A stretch of 28,605 nt of DNA from positions 167,866 to 196,470 of the forward strand of contig WELB01000007.1 of NCBI GenBank assembly GCA_009602725.1. Reading direction: 5' to 3'. Both the position numbers and the translations under genes were made by a program. Below are positions 1 through 14,039 of this stretch, in pieces; the first letter of the stretch is position 1; each line of letters begins with the position of its first letter. The DNA comes from Spirogloea muscicola (Eukaryota > Streptophyta > Zygnematophyceae > Spirogloeales > Spirogloeaceae). The notes beneath the pieces were generated by a model. The model saw only the letters and a list, made by a program, of their open reading frames with translations. It was not told the origin of the DNA and made no database searches.

Positions 1-2467
<2,467 letters not shown>

Positions 2468-3565
2468 GCTCTTGAGCATGTACACTTCATGCTACACTAC
2501 AGGACAAGGAACCTGGTGATGTGGGTATCTGGGTGCGGGGTGCTGGATAGCAGCTGGGCTTCCTGACTCTGGCACCAAGGAAGCCCAGCGGTTTTGCACA
2601 ACTCTGTTGTACATACTTGCAAGCCTCTCCATCTTTCAATGCCAATTTCGTATCTTGGTTGTAGAGGCTGCTCATTAGTCTATTAGCGCAAGCAGTTGGC
2701 TAATTGGCTTTGTCATCAACAAGTCAGTTGGTGTGTTGCCATGAGGTGGCTGCATGAGTGAAGGACGCCGCCAGGCGCTGAACGCAGTTGTCGTGCTCAT
2801 TGCCCGCTTGTTGGGCTCAAGGCTGGGAGAAGCGATGCAGTGCCTCTGACGACATTTGCTATTACACAGCAGTCCGTGGGAAGTGACCGTCATGCCTGCG
2901 TGCCATTGCCTAAGTGATGGTGGCCTGCTGCACAGCTTCAGCACTATTGAGCCTGGGGTGACAGAGAGTCACAGAATGTCGGAGGCTCGTCGCAGTCACT
3001 GCAAGGTGCTGCTGCGACAGAGGGTCATAAGTAGTCATCAATTTTGAAAAACACACGAGTACTGCCATTAGCACTGGAGCTTGTTAAAGGAAGTGTCTAT
3101 CGCCTCCTGTATTCAGACAGTACGGCAATATCTCCGGCTCCGAACGCCCCTCAGGCAAGCAATGGAGCCGAATAGCGCTGGGGCGCTTGCCTAAGGCCGT
3201 TCCAAAGTTGTTGACCTCTGCAGTAAGGGTGTCATTGCAGCTGACGGGACACGTTCGCTGTGGCCAGAGCTGTGCAATAGCCATGCTCTGAGGCACAACT
3301 GTAGCAGCGCTACGGAGTGAAGGCTTAGGGGAACCATTTTCACTTGGTCTGCCTCATCACACTCGGCTTACTGCCAGCTGTGCGCATGCAAATTGCTTGC
3401 TGGCCGTAGCGTCACACTTTCAGCACGGCGACGCCGCTGCGGCGATCTACAGGCTGCGGGCTAGCTGGTGCATTGGGGCGGACGATTATGAAGCTCCGCT
3501 GCAGTCCACCTTCTTGTCATGTCGCTCCACATTCTGCAGATGCACTTGATATCTCCTCTGCATGC

Positions 3566-3590
3566 CGTCGGCTGGCTTCCACAGCCGCCG
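3566..3590 (+). repeat. Dispersed hairpin repeat, copy a
   Basis: A GGCTG...CAGCC stem with loop GCTTCCA. It resembles the core of the other copies but lacks their long flanks, so it is either decayed or a weak match. Confidence 0.45.
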
Positions 3591-3737
3591 CATTACATCG
3601 GCAGTTGCGTTCTTCTTACTAGCCATGTCGCTTGAACCCTCTATTTGCAGCCATCGTCCCCCTTGGCAAGAGCTGCTATACTTTTTTGTTGTTACAGGCA
3701 TCTTACAGCCATCCGACTTGGTCCGACTTGCGGCTGC

Positions 3738-3853
3738 TGACTCGGTGCTACTAAGCTCCCCTTCGTTGTAGACTCTTGCATAGCTGTGTGGTTGTGGCGC
3801 CGATCGGCTCCTTGAACCTTGTCCGCTCTTTGGGCTGGCCTTCCACAGCCAGT
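3738..3853 (+). repeat. Dispersed retroelement 3'-end repeat, copy b
   Basis: It begins with CTGACTCGGTGCTACTAAG, similar to the end of the retroelement reading frame at 20888. It continues with GGCTCCTT, TTGTCCGCTCTTTGGGCTGG and the hairpin GGCTGGCCTTCCACAGCC, in the same order as the copy at 20888-21040. Confidence 0.65.
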
Positions 3854-3885
3854 GTCTTATGTTGGGAGAGCTATTTCTCACGGTC

Positions 3886-3952
3886 CTTGTCGATTCTTTT
3901 CGGGCTGGCTGTTCACAGCCCTTGCCCGCTTTGGAGAGCCACTTTCTAGTTT
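3886..3952 (+). repeat. Dispersed retroelement 3'-end repeat, copy c
   Basis: TTGTCGATTCTTTTCGGGCT leads into GGCTGGCTGTTCACAGCC and then CTTGCCCGCTTTGG. The same order appears on the opposite strand at 21661-21719, so these two copies form a subfamily. Confidence 0.65.
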
Positions 3953-3983
3953 CTCTTGGCCTTCATCCCCCCTTGCATAGAGA

Positions 3984-4109
3984 GCATGCGCGGCCAGATT
4001 GACTGGTGGCTGGGAGAAGCCAGCCCAAAGGAATGGACAAGGCCTGAAGGAGCCGGAGTGCGAAGGACTAAGACATCAGCAAAGGGGACTCTCAGTAACC
4101 TCTAGTCAG
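3984..4109 (-). repeat. Dispersed retroelement 3'-end repeat, copy d
   Basis: Read on the minus strand this matches the copy at 20888-21020 in order and spacing: CTGACTAGAGGTTACTGAGAG, GTCTTAG, GGCTCCTT, TTGTCCATTCCTTTGGGCTG, a CCCAGCCACCAGTCAAT block and GGCCGCGC. It is the best full-length match to that copy in the window and lies opposite in orientation to copies b and c. Confidence 0.75.
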
Positions 4110-4729
4110 AAAATGCAAGTCTGAATAGCTAGCTGGCGGAACGACATCGCCCTGACGGAAGCCGGAGGCCTTGCATATCTGTCATTCTTGCGACGACGAG
4201 TGGGCCTGTTTGCAGCGTGCTCAGTGCTCAGTCATCTGCAGTGAGTGCTGTATGTCATCAGATGTGCTTACCTTTGCAATTGGCCATTCTGGCCTTAGTT
4301 TTCGTCTAAATACGCGAATACTGTCCCCTTGGGAAAGAGCCTCTCTGCAGCCGCATGCATGCCCCTTCAGCTGCCTCTGCCCCTCACCAAAAGGCCATCA
4401 CACTTGCCAACCAACCCCCCTCCCCACCTTCCCCAACACTCGCTCTGCTGCGCGTCCTCCCCCTCACAACGCCCACAGCACTCTCCTCACACAAGTCCTG
4501 GCCGATAGCAGCCCGTCGCGGGCTGAGGCAACCCCATGTAGCTTGCCACGACCCTCCGAGAGAACGCGCTGCTCTCTCCTCCGCCTCCTCACTCCCAGCA
4601 GCTCCGCTGGCAGCGTGACGAACTCACCTCCGCCCCGCCCCGCTGTCGCCACCGTCCTGCTGTCACCAACTCGGACGCCAGAAGTGGGCGCTGCGGCGAC
4701 TCCTCCACCATTGGCGCGGCTTACGATCC

Positions 4730-5908
4730 ATGGCTCGGATGCTTTCAGATGAAGCCTTAGCGGCGGGCCCAAGTGCAGGCGTCGGCAATGCCACCGCGGC
4801 GCAGCCAATGGCCGGCGCCGGGGGCGCTGGTGAGCGCCGCAGCAGCGATGGCGAGGAGGAGGATGTCGACGAGGAGTTCTACGAGGCCGCCGAGGAGATC
4901 CAGAGCCCCGAGAGCGGAGGGGACAGCAGCGTCGGGACGAGCGCTGCTGCCAGTCGCACCGCCGCCACTGCCGCTGCCGAAGCGTCCTCCGTGTGGGTCG
5001 GCGAGCCGCGCAGCGTGAAGGAGCGCCGCGAGCGGCTGCGGCAGCACATGCGGCTCGGCGGCAGCACAGGCCGCAGGGACAGCCGCGGGGCGCTGCCAGC
5101 TGGTGGCCTCGGGTGAGGCCGCACCCCAGCGATCCTGGTCGGCTAAGCGGCTTCGTGGCTCTTGGCCACTATCTTGGGGCCTTACCGTTAGCAATGGTGT
5201 CCATGGGCCTGCTCCAGTGCCTATCTGCCAAGCTTGTTGCTCCGTTAACATAGTCATGGAGACCCTCTGTATGCACCTGGCTGGCTTTTACAGCCGCTCT
5301 TCTGATCTTCACAAGCTTGCAGAAGCAAATCGTGAACCTTCTAACTATTGTTGGTGGTAACAGTAAAGCAAAGTATCTAATATCAGCAGCCGCGTTCTTC
5401 TTCAGTGCCCTGCACCTCGGTGATGGTGGGGCAATGAATGCGGGCGCTTGGGCAGCCAGCCGGCTGGAGCACTCGCCAGGTGAACTTGAAGTCAAGCCAC
5501 CAATGCATCGTGCTGCCACCTTAATTTAGGCGCAGCAATCCTCCAAGCGACGCTGACGTCTCCAGCGCACCCCTTGCATGCGGTGGACAGGCAGCGGTGC
5601 AGTCGACATAGTGGGCTCCTCGCCACAACCTGCAACTGGCGATGGCCAGGCAGTCGTGGTTGACACGGCCCCTTTGGCAAGCCTGCCAGCTGCTCCGGAG
5701 CTCAGCGAGACCCCTCAGGCCCGACCGTGGCCCAGGAAGAGATTGGGCTCGATGCCGCCCGTCGGGCAGCCACCGTCCATGGCCGCCGTGTCTCCCAGCA
5801 GCAGCCCCCCAGGCAGGACTCGCGCGGCCGCAGCAGCTTCTGCCAAAGGGCGTCAAGGACGGGGCAGCCCCCTGTCTGACAGCAGCCCCTCTTCCCAGGG
5901 GGTTGGGG

Positions 5909-5950
<42 letters not shown>

Positions 5951-8900
5951 GCAGTGGAGTCACGCCTGCTGTGGAGAGCATGTACCGCATCAAGGACCTG
6001 GACAGTGGCCGGGAGTTTGTGCTCGAGGGGGGCGGCGGACGGCCCTCCACCTCCGAGTTGCGGGGCTGGCAGCGACGGGATGCTGGAGGGCGTATCGGCC
6101 ACGGTGGTGGCGCCAGGGGCGAGCACATCCGTGACCTCAGCACGGGAGCGCAGCTCACCCTTGAGGAGTTCGAGAGCAGCCTCGGTGGACTCCTTCATCC
6201 TCACGCCTGTTCATCGTCTCTGTCACCTTCCCGACTCATGACCAAGGTTGCCAAGGCCTGCAGAGACCATGGCGCAGCCAGACGCACCTTGACCAGTAGC
6301 CAGAATTGGCATGAGCTTCGTGTGTTTGTGCATGGGCTGGGTGCAGGCGTTCCGACGATGCTGCAGGAGATGGCGAGGCGGGACCAGGGTGCGCCGCCAT
6401 GGAATGCAGGTGTGCTGGCTGCCGAGCTTCCCTGGTCGTTTGCGCGGGGGGTCCAGTGTGCACCCTCAGGCAGCCGCGCAGACCTTGTGGCTGGCGGCTG
6501 CTGAGCTGACTCGCTGGACTGTCTACAGGCGAGGAGAGCTGGGCGTCGCGGGCGGTGGCCAAGAAGCCCAAGAAGGCCCGCCATCGCAGCTGGCTAAAGG
6601 CCATCAAGGTCGGCAGGCCTTGGTCGTGACATTTGCAGTCGTACTTGAAGCATGGACGCAGATGATCTGTGTTCCCTCCATGCCTATGGCTTGCCATTGT
6701 CCTGGAAGACGTGAGATAAGCAACCAGGCGAGCTCGATGGCTGGCCACCTAAGCTGCTCCTCCACTCTTTCAGGTCTATGCTGGCCGCCAGAGCACTCGT
6801 GAGGGTGCAACTAGACAAGCTGAGTCTGTGGCTGGCAAGAGTCACGAATCGCCGGCAAAGGTTGATGCGGAAGCTAGCAGGGTGCAGGGAGCTGAGCGCA
6901 TCGGCGTGCCGCTGATGCAGAGCTCTGGAGAGTGGTCTGGTGAGCATTGCGAGGCAGGCTGTCTGGCAGCTGCGCTGTCAGGTGGATGTGTGGCAGCACA
7001 CTCAATGCCAGTGATAAAGGGACACATAGCTGCTCCAAGCTTAGCGGAGTCTCCTCCACACGGCTTGATAAACTCCCAATCGCAGAGCGCTAGCAGTAAT
7101 GTCGTGAACAGCCTGACTCTGCGATCTTGGTCCCTCAGAGCTTAGAGGCCAGTCAGGACGCACTCCATTGCCAGCAGTGTTGGTGCAAGTGGCTGTTCAT
7201 AGCACTTGCTCCAAAATTGGGCTTCTTGTATGTCAAAGTTGGTTTTTGCAAAGGACTCTGTCAGAGGATCTGGGGAGTAACTGCAACTTCTGAGGGACTT
7301 AATAATTGTGGTCGTGGCGTCTTTGCAAGTAACATGACCTTGTTCTGTTGCTCTTTGTGGTCGCAGGGCCTGAGTCCACAGGAGCTGCATCGGCAGCATC
7401 GTCGTTTCGGTCAGAGCTTTCGGCAGGCGAGGGCGAGCCTGCAGCCTGCGCCAGCGCGGCGTCCCTCGTGAAGACGCAGGTCCACCGCAAGCTCTACAAG
7501 GAGCTGACGGACCTGCGCAACCTCCAGAATTTCCGTGCGCACCATGTGAGGCCTGCTCTCTTGCATAAAGTGACTGGAGGACTACTTCCAAACAACTTAG
7601 GACTTCATATGTTTAAGTACTGCATTGAGCTTGCCCGCCTGTCGGGTATGCCCTGTGCCACGCAAGAGGTGCCAATGCAGCAAAGTTGCGACTGGGCGCT
7701 GATGTGCCTTCGATGGCCGACCTGTGCCTCACACGTGCGAGGCAGGGGGCCATTTGGGTGCTCAAGTTCAACGCCAGTGGTCGCCTACTCGCGACTGGCG
7801 GACAGGACGCGGTGGTGCGCGTCTGGGAGGTCCGGGAGGGCGGCGCGTTGCCTGCCAGTGAGGGCCTGGCGGCGGCGGGCGGCGCTGAGGACGGCTCCGG
7901 CAGCGACAGTGGCTCGTGCCGCAGCGGCGATGGCAGAGCAAGGCCCCCTGCTGCCGAGGGCGGCAGGCATGTGCCTGCGGTCGGGCTAGGCGTGGCGCCG
8001 TTCTGGCTGGCAACGCAGCCGGCCCGACGGCTGCGGGGCCACGGCAGCGATGTCCTTGACCTCTCCTGGTCGCGCAACCAGAAGTTCCTGCTGTCGTCGT
8101 CCATGGACAAGACGGTCCGCTTGTGGCACATTGCGCTCGACACTTGCCTCCGAGTCTTCCACCACAACGACTATGGCAAGTCGGCACTGCTCTTCCTCGG
8201 AACCTGTCAATCTGATACTGAGCGCTTACCAAGGTGCACATACTGTCCACATTAAAGGTGGAGAGTGGCCGTGATGTGGCCTGACGAGCTCCTGCTAGCT
8301 ACTGCTGCTGTGGCGCCCACAGTGACATGCATCGACTTCGACCCAACGGACGACAAGTATTTTCTGAGCGGGTCGCTGGACCAGAAGCTGCGCATCTGGA
8401 GCGTGCCGCAGAGCCGCGTCGTCGAGTGGGCGGATGCACGCGAGATGATCACTGCTGGCACGTACACGCTTGACGGCCAGGTGAATATTGCTCAGATCTC
8501 TTTGACTTGCTTATTTCTCTTTTCCTTGCACGTCTACTCATTTCTCTTTACCTTGCACATGTATTCAGTCCCCCTCTCCTGGCCGAGGCACCAGCGGGCA
8601 TTGCATTCACCATCCTGGCGGAGCTCTGCTTTATGCAGAGAGCGGTTATTGGTTCGTACCGAGGCACCGGACGATTTTACAGGACGGAAGGTGCAAGCCC
8701 CTCGTGTGATGTGCTTGTGTGATGTGGTCTTGGTTGCCAGGGGGCGCCTGCACATTGTATCATGCAGCAAGTCCATCCATGCTTGTGTGAAAAACAAGTT
8801 GGCAGTTCCGAGCAGCAGTCTGTGCAAGCAACCAAGAGCTAGACAGCTTGGGCTCTAACTTGTATCCCAAGGCTTCATGACTCAGAAGTTGTAGTCAAAG

Positions 8901-10288
8901 TTCAGCATAAGTTCTATTGTGCCGCGGCTACTATCTCGAACTCAGGTGCTGAGCGCTCGCTAGCTGCTGCTTCGAGTCCCACCATTCATTGGGTAGGGCT
9001 GCTCATGTGAGGCTGGAGGCTGGCTGCAGGGCACAAGCTGCGGCTTGAGGGACAGGTGGATGTGCGAAGTACGCGCGGCCGCAATGCAGTCGGCAAGAAG
9101 ATCACCGGCATTCATGTCCGTTGCTTCCCTTCCCCCATCAAAAGAATGGCCGTCAATCGGCGCTTGTTGCAAGCTACTGTGCTTGTGGTACTCGAAGCAA
9201 GAAGACGTCAATTGTGGACATGCTGACGGTGTAAAGCGTGCGGGCCTGGAATCGCGGGTGCAGTGCCTGCCTGGGGATGCTAGCAAGGTGCTGGTGACAA
9301 GCAACGACTCGCGTCTGCGACTGTATGATGGTACCACGCTGACTTGCAAGTACAAGGGTGCGTAGTTGGCCCAGAACTTATCAGCATATGCCAGATCTGA
9401 AGTTCTCAGCAACCAATATGTGTTCGTTAAGCCTAAGAGACTGTAGCCCTACCCACACATAGCTAAAAGTCACATGCTTAAAGGTTGAAGATACAAGGCT
9501 TCAGGCGTTGAAATCCAAGGATTGATAAACATGTTTCTTGGCTAACACCAGTATGTTTCGGATAGAACTTGCTAGTATGACATTGTCAAGAGGAGGGGCC
9601 AAGCTTCCAAGGTTGATGCTGTCATTGCACGTCCCTCGCTTGTTCACATAGCCTCCAGTGATACAATTTGGTTGTTGTACTCCCGTGCTCATGCTGTTGC
9701 CGCTGGCTGGAGCTGCAGGACACCAGCTGGCGAGCAGCCACGCGGCGGCGCAATTTAGTGCTGCGGGCGACTTCATCCTGTGCGCGTCGGAGGACGGGCG
9801 CGTGCTGCTGTGGCCAACGCTCAATACGTATGTGCCTGCCATCAACCCGTTGTACACGGGCTTCCGCAAGGATCGGCACGAATCATACGAGGCATTCAAC
9901 TGCCCAGGCGTGACTGCCTGCACCTTCTGGCCTGGTGAGGGGAACGCCGACGGGGCTGGCATCGGCAACACAACGTCCACAACTCAGCAGCACGTAAGTC
10001 CATATATTCACAGATACGGAAGTCCGTATACTTATAAGATTAGTTGTGGGGTTGCTTGTATGGCTCAGGGGTAGGCCTTAAGATCCAGATCTTGGGAGAG
10101 TTGCTCGAGTTTTCACAATTTAGACTCAAGTGCATTCGACAAACTTGGTATATGGGCAGGATGCGCGGCCGGCGGGCAGCAGTGGTGGCACTGCGGCGCC
10201 GGCAGCAGTCGGCCTTGTGGTTGTGGCAGCGAGCTACGGCGGCGAGCTGCGCACGTTTCAGAACTTTGGCCTTCCAGTGTGGTTGTGA
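4730..10288 (+). CDS. WD40-repeat protein of the plant WDR44-like family
   Basis: Exons that join in frame: 4730-5112, 5595-6184, 6347-6388, 6529-6608, 6774-6939, 7367-7545, 7746-8175, 8323-8480, 8639-8690, 9030-9115, 9264-9357, 9719-9993, 10160-10288 (887 residues). The N-terminal third is low in complexity, with an acidic DGEEEDVDEEFYEAAEEI patch and ten glycines (5911-5940). Then come the family blocks YRIKDLDSGREFVLE, HIRDLSTGAQLTLEEFE, LQEMARRDQ and KKARHRSWLKAIK. WD40 blades start near residue 481 (GAIWVLKFNASGRLLATGGQ) and continue through SDVLDLSWS...DKTVRLW, VTCIDFDP...DQKLRIWSV, KVLVTSNDSRLRLYDG, FILCASEDGRVLLW and a terminal FQNFGLPVW. Animal WDR44 binds RAB11 in endosome recycling; the plant proteins are little studied, so a trafficking role is inference. 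The intron at 8176-8322 has a GC donor. The acceptor at 5595 is the least certain, chosen because it alone keeps the frame. A TGTAA at 10742-10746 may be the polyadenylation signal. Confidence 0.9.
5266..5393 (+). repeat. Dispersed hairpin repeat inside WD40 intron 1, copy e
   Basis: CTGTATGCACCTGGCTGGC, the hairpin with loop CTTTTA, and downstream AATATCAGCAGCCGC parallel copy f at 14957-15008, which has the same two blocks. The copy lies in the 482-nt first intron of the WD40 gene, so it is transcribed with it. Confidence 0.55.
5911..5955 (+). repeat. (GGC)n tract coding for polyglycine
   Basis: Ten GGC codons in a row, then AGC and more GGC codons, within exon 2 of the WD40 gene. They code for a Gly10-Ser-Gly3-Ser linker before the first conserved block. 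Such tracts change length readily. Confidence 0.9.
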
Positions 10289-11049
10289 GCGCGGTCACTG
10301 CTGCTACTTCAAGCACACCGGACTTAGTGCTTAGCCTCAAACACGGCCACGTTAGGCCTTGGCCCAGCCTTTCTCCTCCTCCCTTCCTCCACTGGAAGAA
10401 CAGCTGTCGCCTCCAGAGCTGCCACCAATGTGGACAAATCTTCTGTGACAGTGGAACTGATGGCAAAATGGACAAGGTTTCACTGGTGGCCCAGCTGCTC
10501 CATCGTGGACTATAGATACCTGGCCTGCTGATAGAGTTGGACCTGCTGCAGGAGCTGCGCCTAGGCCACACTGGCTGGCAGAACCAAGTGTATTGAGATG
10601 TCAATGCACGGAAAACCACAGGAAATTGACATGGCCGCAGCATCCTGGTACTTACTGCTGGGAAAAAACCTTCACCCTCAGCCTCTTAGCATCTGACGCC
10701 TAAGCTCGCAAGTATCACCTCAATCCTGAGGTTGCCAATGATGTAAATGGAGCCTACACTCTTGAATGTGGGGCAAGGCTGCCACTGGGGAGCGCAATGA
10801 CAGAGGATGAAGGTGGAGTACGCAGGAACAGCAGACTTATGCAGAAAAAAGTCAGAGGGGAAGAGATGGGGAGGAGTGGGGGGCTGACTGTGGTTCCCCA
10901 GCACCAGCAAAGCCCACCACAACCGAGGATACCATCAACACTAGATTAGCAGCACAGAGAGCGTCGCCCGCCAATGCAATGCTTCATCTGTTAGGCCGCA
11001 GTAGAGAGGGGTTTGTTTGGGGTAGCGTGGGCAGCAGATGGTCACTGAG
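10289..11049. other. Tail-to-tail intergenic region between the WD40 and STOP1-like genes
   Basis: It holds both 3' UTRs and no recognisable gene. TGTAA at 10742-10746 fits polyadenylation of the plus-strand WD40 transcript. A purine-rich patch lies near 10840-10890. I saw no retroelement repeat and no clear minus-strand TGTAA for the STOP1-like gene. Confidence 0.6.
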
Positions 11050-13590
11050 CTAGAGACCGAAGCCGGCAGCGTGGAGGTCTTGCGGAGCCGCGGCAATGCC
11101 CTCGTATGGCTGCTGGCGGCTGAGATACCCTTCACCGTCGTCCATTTCCAGCAGCATCATCGTTGGTGCATGGCCCTTGAACAGCGCCAGGTGCCCCAGC
11201 AGCTTGTCCTTGCGGCTGCACAGAACGAGCTTGGGACTCATTCGAGAGGGGTGGCGAAGCAGGCCAACTCTAGCCAGAGGAGAGCAAGACCAGAATCTGA
11301 GTTAGAATGAGTAATCAAGAAAATATATGAAGATTAGTATGGTTGGAGTGATGTTAGAGAGGGACGGTGGCAGTGGTTCCACCTGAAGGTCGTGCCGCAG
11401 CTGCACTGCCACTTGTCGCTGCCGCAGTGCTTCTCGTGCGTCTTCAGGTCGGCGACGACCGAGAACTTCTTGGCCTTGCACTTGGTGCACGTCAGCATCT
11501 TGGGGCAGTGCGTCCGCCGGTAGTGATTCTTGACGCACAGCATCGTCTTGAGGGGCACGAACTTGCGGTGCCGCCGGTTCCGCTTGCACGAGGCGTATGG
11601 GCAGCTGAATCTGCACGTTATAGAGAGCGCTGCATTATAAGGAAATGCATTATGGCATTATTAGCACAGCAATTAACCGTCTCCCCATCAGTCAACACTA
11701 CTCGGCCAGGCCATTCCCCCTGTCTGTTGTTAAACCCTTCGTCTCACCGCTGATGAGCCGAGACATACCTCCGGATCTTGGGAAGCCTGTCGCCGTCACC
11801 ACCATTGCCGCCTCCACCACTGCCGCTAGCGGTCCCTGGGCTCCGCTCGGGTCGCGCAAGCGCTGCGGCGGTCTTGTACTCGTCCCCATGGCCACGCATG
11901 TGCATGCGCAAGTTGGCGTCCCGCTTGAAGCCCTTGCCTGGACAGCGGCAGTATCTCATCAGTGTCAAAGCCCATCAGTACAGAGGTAGAGGTGGAGACT
12001 AGGGAAGAGGGAGGTGGGTAGGCAGTCTGGGGTTTGCAAAGGGGTTGAAGGTGGGGAGGAGGAAGGAAGGCACAGGAGAGGGAAGGAAGGAGGGAAGGTA
12101 CGAAGGTATGAAGGGCGGCGCCTGACCGCAGATCTCGCAAAAGTGCGTGTGCTCCGCAAGGATCTCCATTGCATCCATCTCGACGAGCTCGTAGCTGCCC
12201 GGCGGCAGGTCGTCGCTGTCGCCCCCCTCGCCGTCATCCTCGTCGCCATCGGCTGGTCCCCTGCTTGCGGCGCTGCCGTCTTGGGTCCCAGTGATGCTGG
12301 CACAGCAGCGGAGAGGGAACCAAGAGGGAGTAGTCAGGGGCTTAGCAAACACTGTGATTGTAGTGAAGCGAGTCAGGTTGGCCGAGGGCGTGAGCAATGA
12401 GGTCGCACCTCCTCCTGCCGCCGATGCATTCATCAACATGTTGCGGCAGTGACAGCGGCAGCGCCGACGACCCGCCATGCACCATGAGCGCGCCCGCCGT
12501 GCCGCCGCGGGTGGAGGTCATCGTGGCTGTTGAACTGGCGAGATGTGGTGGCAGAGAAGTCGATGCCGTGGAGGCGAACGGCGGCAGCGGTGGCAGCAGC
12601 GGTCCTGGCGGCAGGTAGTACGAAGAGGAGGGGGAGGAGGGGGGAGGAAGGAGGGGCAGGCCTTCTCCCCTTGGCGCGTCACCGCCACCATGGCCCTGCT
12701 GCGGCAGCGCCGCCTGCATGAAGGCCGTCTCGTGCTGCCCAGGGAAGCCGTCGCCGCTGGCCCCCACGCCGCTGCCGCCGCTGAGCATGTGGCCATATGA
12801 TAAGTCTGCCAGCACCTGGGGCTGCAGAGCATGGGGAGCGCACCTGACATTAGGTATGATGGGAATTGGGCTTTGCTGGCAAGTCAGGTGCAAGGAAGTT
12901 AGCAAACACACAGTCAGAGGGCCAAAGCGGAAAGAGGTGGGGAAGAGGGGGGGAGGAGAGGGGTGGGGTTTGGGGTTGGATGTTGTTGGGTGGTGTACGC
13001 CACCTGCTCCTGCTGCTGCTGCTGCTGCTGGTGCTGGAGCGTGGCGGCAGCCTGCGGCAGCATCTCCGCTGCCGCCACCACCAGCTGGCTGATCACTGAC
13101 GCCACGCTCGCTGCTGCCGCCGCCTGCTGCTGCGCCGCTAGCGGCGGCAGCTGGCCATTCCCCTGCTGATCCAGCAGATGTAGATTTCAGGAGGCCATTA
13201 CGGACTCCCAGTGAAAGACCCAAATTGCTGCATTGCTGAAGGAGCTGGGAGGGAGGAACATGTCTTTGTATAACAGTAGCAGGAGAGGAGAGGGGAGGAG
13301 GGAGGGAGAGCATGGCGGGGCGCCTGCGAGATAAGTGGGACGAGCGCCTGCAGCGCGCCGATGCGCTGCTGCAGGAGCCGGAGTGCCTCCATGAGCGCCT
13401 GCGGCGACAGCGCCGCACTGGAGCTGGTCCCTTCATTGCCTGCCACACCACCGGCGGTCCTGCCTCCTCCGCCCCTTGGGCTTGCCATGGTGCTGCTACC
13501 GCCCTCGCCATTGCTGCTGTTGCATAGGAGATTCTGTTGGACTTCCTGCTCGAGCATAGCAGCCAAGAGCGAAGCTTCAGGTTCTGCCAT
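11050..13590 (-). CDS. STOP1-like C2H2 zinc-finger transcription factor
   Basis: Related to land-plant STOP1/ART1, nuclear factors that switch on genes for tolerance of acid pH and aluminium. Minus-strand exons: 13590-13324, 13165-13004, 12821-12409, 12296-12127, 11937-11769, 11610-11383, 11215-11050 (524 residues). Four zinc fingers are visible: Cys334/Cys337/His350/His354 in [20 protein letters not shown]; Cys397/Cys402/His423/His428; Cys435/Cys438/His452 with His455 or Cys456; and Cys463/Cys465/His478/His485 in [16 protein letters not shown]. They keep STOP1 order, and [15 protein letters not shown] precedes finger 1 as in plants. Residues about 70-143 match the STOP1 helical region (LQALVPLIS, then AAQQQ and [14 protein letters not shown]). 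The middle is Gly/Ser/Pro-rich. The 5' end is uncertain: the frame before 13590 has a stop, and a GT-AG pair at 13717/13626 suggests a 5'-UTR intron. The first coding intron (13323-13166) needs a weak GC donor. The acid/aluminium role is family knowledge, not shown here. Confidence 0.88.
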
Positions 13591-14039
13591 GCAGCGCTTT
13601 TGGCGCCGCCGTCATCGTCCTTTGCCTGCAGCGTCCGCTATTGACAGGCATGGACAGGAGCTCCCTGGACAGCCGAGAGAAAGAGGAGTGGAAGGGAAGA
13701 GAGAGGGGGAGCTTACCGTGTGGCCACGGCCAGGACTCAGCAGCGGTAGTGGGAAGTGCGTGAGCGGTTGACCGAGTAGCGAGAACGTGGTCGGCCGGCC
13801 GCCGCCTTGCTGGGTGGCCACTGCTGGAGGCCGCTGCGCCGATGTTGGCGGGGAGCTTGCTGGAATGACTCGCTCCTTCTGGCGCGGGATCATTGCCCTT
13901 ACTGCAATTGCTGGCCACTTACTCAGCTCCACTGCTGTGACCTAAGGTCCTCACTACGCCCTGCTACACCGACATGGGGGCGGCCTTTTCCTGACGGCTG
14001 CTGTACTTGGTGGGGCATGAGGGTCGATGGTCCAGGGCA

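Larger units (their letters stand above)
2468..4729. other. Intergenic stretch: CLPP5 3' flank and retroelement fragments
   Basis: I recognise no gene here. The first kilobase has only short overlapping open frames without recognisable domains, and holds the CLPP5 3' UTR. From about 3560 to 4110 there are four copies of the hairpin repeat that recurs through the window (listed separately). From about 4350 to 4725 the plus strand is C-rich; it precedes the WD40 start codon and probably holds its promoter and 5' UTR. No TATA box could be assigned. Confidence 0.6.

Noticed and set aside
4171-4752. A 193-codon plus-strand frame just before the WD40 start
   Set aside because: It is Pro/Ser/Thr-rich from a C-rich 5' flank, has no recognisable domain and overlaps the WD40 ATG in another frame.
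12342-13511. A 389-codon minus-strand open frame
   Set aside because: It overlaps true STOP1-like exons but is in the coding frame only for part of its length; elsewhere it crosses introns and the conserved helical region is read in another frame.
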